A program made the translations under genes and the position numbers. A model generated the notes under the pieces. The model saw only the letters and a program-made list of their open reading frames with translations. It did no database searches and had not been told where the DNA came from. From Methylovulum miyakonense HT12 (GTDB taxonomy: Bacteria; Pseudomonadota; Gammaproteobacteria; Methylococcales; Methylomonadaceae), in assembly GCF_000384075.1 (NCBI RefSeq), contig NZ_KB913025.1:2502923-2566922 (forward strand): a stretch of DNA of 64,000 bases. Direction: 5' to 3'. Positions 61,496-64,000 of this stretch are shown here, one piece after another. The first letter of the stretch is position 1; every line of letters starts with the position of its first letter.

Positions 61496-61959
61496 TAAAT
61501 AGTCCTTTTCGTAAAATCGTTGAGCCAACTTTGCAGGATAAGCTGTGCGGCCAATTGGTCTTGGACAGCCCAGAGTTTGGTGGCTTTGATGCCAGTGTCA
61601 TCGAACAAAAGCTGTTTCGCTTCAAAGGTGGATAGGGTTTCGTCCTGTTGGTGCACCGGCAAATGGAAACGGCCTTCCAGCTGCCGGCAGAATTTTAACA
61701 TGCGCGGCGTTATCGGGTTGTCGGTGCCATCAGATTGTCTGGAAACGCCCACAACCAATCCCGCAGGCTGCCATTCGGCAATTAATTTGCCAATCGCCTG
61801 CCAATCAGGATTTTGGTTGGGCGAACGTAGGGTCTGTAATGCGCTTGCCGATCCGGTCGTCGCTTGGCCAACGGCGGTGCCGATTTTTTTATTGCCGAAA
61901 TCAAAGCCCAGGTAGGTGTCGTTTTGGGCATTGGCCCTTAATGGGTCAGTTTTAACCAT
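61495..61959 (-). CDS. ruvX: Holliday junction resolvase-like protein RuvX (YqgF)
   Basis: 154 residues of RNase-H fold: YLGFDFGNKKIGTAVGQ at the start, PAGLVVGVSRQSDGTDNPIT in the middle, and HQQDETLSTFEAKQLL with the acidic residues. YqgF is implicated in 16S rRNA 5'-end maturation, so the resolvase name is historical. It overlaps yqgE by eight bases and pyrR by one. Confidence 0.95.
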   Translation of the reverse strand: MVKTDPLRANAQNDTYLGFDFGNKKIGTAVGQATTGSASALQTLRSPNQNPDWQAIGKLIAEWQPAGLVVGVSRQSDGTDNPITPRMLKFCRQLEGRFHLPVHQQDETLSTFEAKQLLFDDTGIKATKLWAVQDQLAAQLILQSWLNDFTKRTI

Positions 61960-62515
61960 GTCCGGCCAGTGTCGTTAATTTGTTGATGTCGATGCCTATT
62001 TGTCCGGCCGCCGCGCTCCAGCGCAAGTCAACGGGGGTGTCAAACAGCACTTCTTGCCCAAAAGGCGTGTTTAGCCAAGAATTTGCAATCATTTCTTTTT
62101 CCAATTGGCCTTCGCCCCAGCCCGCGTAACCTAAGGCCACTAAATATTGTTCCGGCCCTTTGCCGACGGCAATGGCTTCGAGGACATCACGGGATGTCGT
62201 CAGTGAGATAGTCTCTGAAATGGGTAACGATGCGTGCCAGTCGCCGCCAGCCGTATGTAGGACAAAGCCGCGTTCCTGCTGTACCGGCCCGCCTGCGAAA
62301 ATGGGGGTTTCAGCGGCAAGCAAAGACGTGAAAGGGATGTTCATTTGCTTGAAAATGTCCCCCAATTTCATGTCTGTGGAGCGGTTGATGACAATGCCAA
62401 GCGCCCCCTCTTTATTGTGTTGGCACAAAAAGGTGACGGTATGGAAAAATATCGGGTCAGCCAAGCCTGGCATGGCGATAATAAATTGGTTGCTTAAATA
62501 AGTGGGTTCTATCAT
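61952..62515 (-). CDS. yqgE: YqgE/AlgH family protein
   Basis: 187 residues from the ATG at 62515, the family start (IEPTYLSNQFIIAMPGLADP). Signatures are VTFLCQHNKEGALGIVINR, FAGGPVQQERGFVLH and ALGYAGWGEGQLEKEM. Biochemical function is unresolved; in Pseudomonas it affects alginate regulation. It is part of the conserved tonB-yqgE-ruvX-pyr order. The upstream TTG-extended frame was rejected. Confidence 0.94.
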   Translation of the reverse strand: MIEPTYLSNQFIIAMPGLADPIFFHTVTFLCQHNKEGALGIVINRSTDMKLGDIFKQMNIPFTSLLAAETPIFAGGPVQQERGFVLHTAGGDWHASLPISETISLTTSRDVLEAIAVGKGPEQYLVALGYAGWGEGQLEKEMIANSWLNTPFGQEVLFDTPVDLRWSAAAGQIGIDINKLTTLAGHG

Positions 62516-62555
62516 ACGGCTCAAATCAGTAAGGGTAGCTTGCGTTAGCAAATGG

Positions 62556-63434
62556 TTAATGTGTGCTCATGCCGGATTCATCAGAAAATTTCCATACTCG
62601 AGTGATAATCAGCACCTTGACTTCCTTAAGTAGTTCCGTTGAAAAGGGGGCAAAGGGCGCGCTCATTTTGACAATATTTTTTGCGGCTTCATCCAAAGCC
62701 GGGTTGCCTGAAGAGCGGCTGACAATGATCCGGTCAATGCTGCCATCAGATCTAATGCCAACTTCCATGGTCAAGCGGCCAAAAAAATTTTTTCTGGCGG
62801 CCACTTCCGGGTAATTCATATTGCCAATACGTTCAACTTTGGCCTCCCAGTCCTTTTGGTATTGGGCGGCCAAAAATTGATGGGCGCTGACTTGGTTGAC
62901 CGATTTAATTTTGCTGTCGTCTGAGCTTTGCTGGCTCAAGCTGATTTCGGTGCCGAGTTGGGTCAATTGGCTACGCAAAGTCTCTTCAGTCAAACGGGGG
63001 CGCTCTTCTTCTATGCCATCACCATTGTTTTGCTTGTTTTCGGTCGCCACCTTCACAGTAGATGTTTTTTGGGCCAGTATTTTTTCCGCTGGCTTCGGCG
63101 CGTTGGGTGTTTCAGCTTGTTTGTTTATGGCCTTCCGCTCGCTATTGCCTGGGCTAGGCAGTTGTAATTTAGGTAACACCGTTTTTTTTACGGCTTCACC
63201 CGCGCCAATCTGATGGTCGGGTGCTAAAAATTTGGCTGCTTTGGGGGCTTTTTTTGTTGGTGTGTTAACCAGTGTAATGTCGATGGAACGGTTAAATTTT
63301 TCGGGTGCCGGAGCCGTGAAACTAACGCCTAAGATGGCAATGATATGGATGATGACCGCAATAAACAAGGCGATAAGTATCGAGTCGTTATTGGAAATTG
63401 CCGCCTTAGCGTTAAAAGCCACCTTTTTGGTCAT
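62556..63434 (-). CDS. tonB: TonB-family energy transducer
   Basis: 292 residues. An N-terminal anchor (ILIALFIAVIIHIIAILGVS, with the conserved Ser/His type) precedes a proline- and lysine-rich periplasmic linker. The C-terminal TonB domain follows: NYPEVAARKNFFGRLTMEVG, then SDGSIDRIIVSRSSGNPALD. It couples the proton motive force to outer-membrane transporters. It lies next to gshB with an ATGA overlap, the Pseudomonas-type TonB3 position; no exbBD adjoins. Confidence 0.92.
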   Translation of the reverse strand: MTKKVAFNAKAAISNNDSILIALFIAVIIHIIAILGVSFTAPAPEKFNRSIDITLVNTPTKKAPKAAKFLAPDHQIGAGEAVKKTVLPKLQLPSPGNSERKAINKQAETPNAPKPAEKILAQKTSTVKVATENKQNNGDGIEEERPRLTEETLRSQLTQLGTEISLSQQSSDDSKIKSVNQVSAHQFLAAQYQKDWEAKVERIGNMNYPEVAARKNFFGRLTMEVGIRSDGSIDRIIVSRSSGNPALDEAAKNIVKMSAPFAPFSTELLKEVKVLIITRVWKFSDESGMSTH

Positions 63435-64000
63435 GTATTAATTTTTGTCTCAATGTGGTCCATTAACAACCCGGAAATATTGAGGTTAAACTGGCGGTCC
63501 AGCTCTTGCACGCAAGTGGGGCTAGTGACATTTATTTCCGTCAATGCGTCGCCTATGACATCCAGGCCGACAAAGACCAGGCCTTTTTCACGTAATGTGG
63601 GGCCGACTTGCCGGGCGATCCAGAGATCCCGTTCTGTCAATGGGCGGCCTTCGCCCTGGCCTCCTGCGGCCAGGTTACCACGGGTTTCGCCCTGTGCCGG
63701 AATGCGCGCCAGGCAATAAGGGACAGGCTCGCCGTTGACCATTAATATACGTTTATCGCCATTTTTGATTTCTGGCAAATATTTTTGCGCCATGACATGG
63801 CGGCTGCGGTATTGTGTCATAATTTCCATGATAACGCTGAAGTTGGGATCCCCCAGCCGCAAATGGAAAATTGACGTGCCGCCCATCCCGTCAAGCGGCT
63901 TTAAGATGATTTCCCCCTGTTCGTGCAAAAAATCCCGGATCCTGGCCGGCTCACGGGTAACCAGGGTATCGGCGCAGCAGTCTGCAAACCAGGCGGTAAA
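63431..64000 (-). CDS. gshB: Glutathione synthetase, 5' end cut by window edge
   Basis: 190 codons are visible, open to the right edge; the first residues in the window are FTAWFADCCADTLVTREPAR. The ATP-grasp core is clear: ILKPLDGMGGTSIFHL, MAQKYLPEIKNGDKRILMVN, CLARIPAQGETRGNLAAGGQ, and the Mg-binding FVGLDVIGDALTEINVTSPT. It joins gamma-glutamylcysteine and glycine. About the first 120 residues lie outside. The stop overlaps tonB (ATGA), and it heads the visible part of the operon. Confidence 0.96.
   Translation of the reverse strand, partial: FTAWFADCCADTLVTREPARIRDFLHEQGEIILKPLDGMGGTSIFHLRLGDPNFSVIMEIMTQYRSRHVMAQKYLPEIKNGDKRILMVNGEPVPYCLARIPAQGETRGNLAAGGQGEGRPLTERDLWIARQVGPTLREKGLVFVGLDVIGDALTEINVTSPTCVQELDRQFNLNISGLLMDHIETKINT

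Overview
The window looks like chromosomal DNA of a gammaproteobacterium, most likely a methanotroph-type organism (Methylococcales). That placement is an inference from gene order and protein character, because no methane-oxidation gene lies here. Supporting points are the gshB-tonB-yqgE-ruvX-pyrR-pyrB-pyrC' cluster with an inactive dihydroorotase homologue (as in Pseudomonas and relatives), an lptM-lysA pair, uvrC-pgsA, surE-pcm, a class II ribonucleotide reductase, a PEP-CTERM protein and a sigma-54-controlled nitrate ABC transporter. Base composition is moderate over most of the window, with visibly AT-rich stretches at about 24.2-27.4 kb and 42.9-44.8 kb that look acquired.

Layout. 0-12.3 kb: edge of an IS630-type transposase, photolyase, lysS, a repeat-filled gap with a 9-bp tandem array, a fatty-acid desaturase, bioA, lptM-lysA, an Rpn-family nuclease, uvrC-pgsA and a TetR regulator. 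12.5-19.7 kb: a nitrate-uptake operon on the minus strand (nrtA, nrtB, a fused two-domain ATPase, an outer-membrane porin). It is preceded by a -24/-12 promoter and a two-hairpin ANTAR antitermination leader, with a CysB-family regulator gene upstream. 19.9-22.7 kb: a degenerate EAL protein, then an overlapping FAD oxidoreductase/MnmM-type methyltransferase pair that may replace MnmC in wobble-uridine modification. 22.7-27.7 kb: a small island of toxin-antitoxin modules around a DUF5131/TcmP pair. 27.9-32.9 kb: an ArsI-type C-As lyase, and a PspA-like envelope-stress unit with its own divergent sigma-54 activator and a matching sigma-54 promoter. 33.2-41.4 kb: Fur-box-associated di-heme peroxidase, ppnP, a NYN-domain protein, a membrane haem-c protein, an ANTAR regulator (NasT-like) paired with a triple-GAF protein, and polA. 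41.6-44.8 kb: a lipocalin-like secreted protein, decayed repeats, and an AT-rich protein combining a predicted PIN-like domain with membrane segments. 44.9-52.6 kb: nrdJ with paired NrdR boxes, ribA, an RpoD-like sigma paralogue and ftsH. 52.9-58.7 kb: a zinc-ribbon/Sel1 protein, dctA, surE-pcm, an Smr protein and a PEP-CTERM protein. 58.7-64 kb: the pyrimidine cluster.

How the parts connect. The strongest link is nitrogen control. The ANTAR protein at 36.9 kb is the obvious candidate reader of the leader at 18.4-18.5 kb, and its operon partner carries GAF sensor-like repeats rather than the usual nitrate-binding NasS. The main candidates for undescribed biology are the DUF5131/TcmP pair in its toxin-antitoxin island, the AT-rich PIN/membrane protein, the NasT/triple-GAF pair, the divergent sigma-54/PspA unit, and the FAD oxidase/MnmM pair. 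Several families of dispersed palindromic repeats fill the gaps. No tRNA, rRNA, CRISPR array or replication origin was seen. Everything here comes from reading the sequence; no database search was run.
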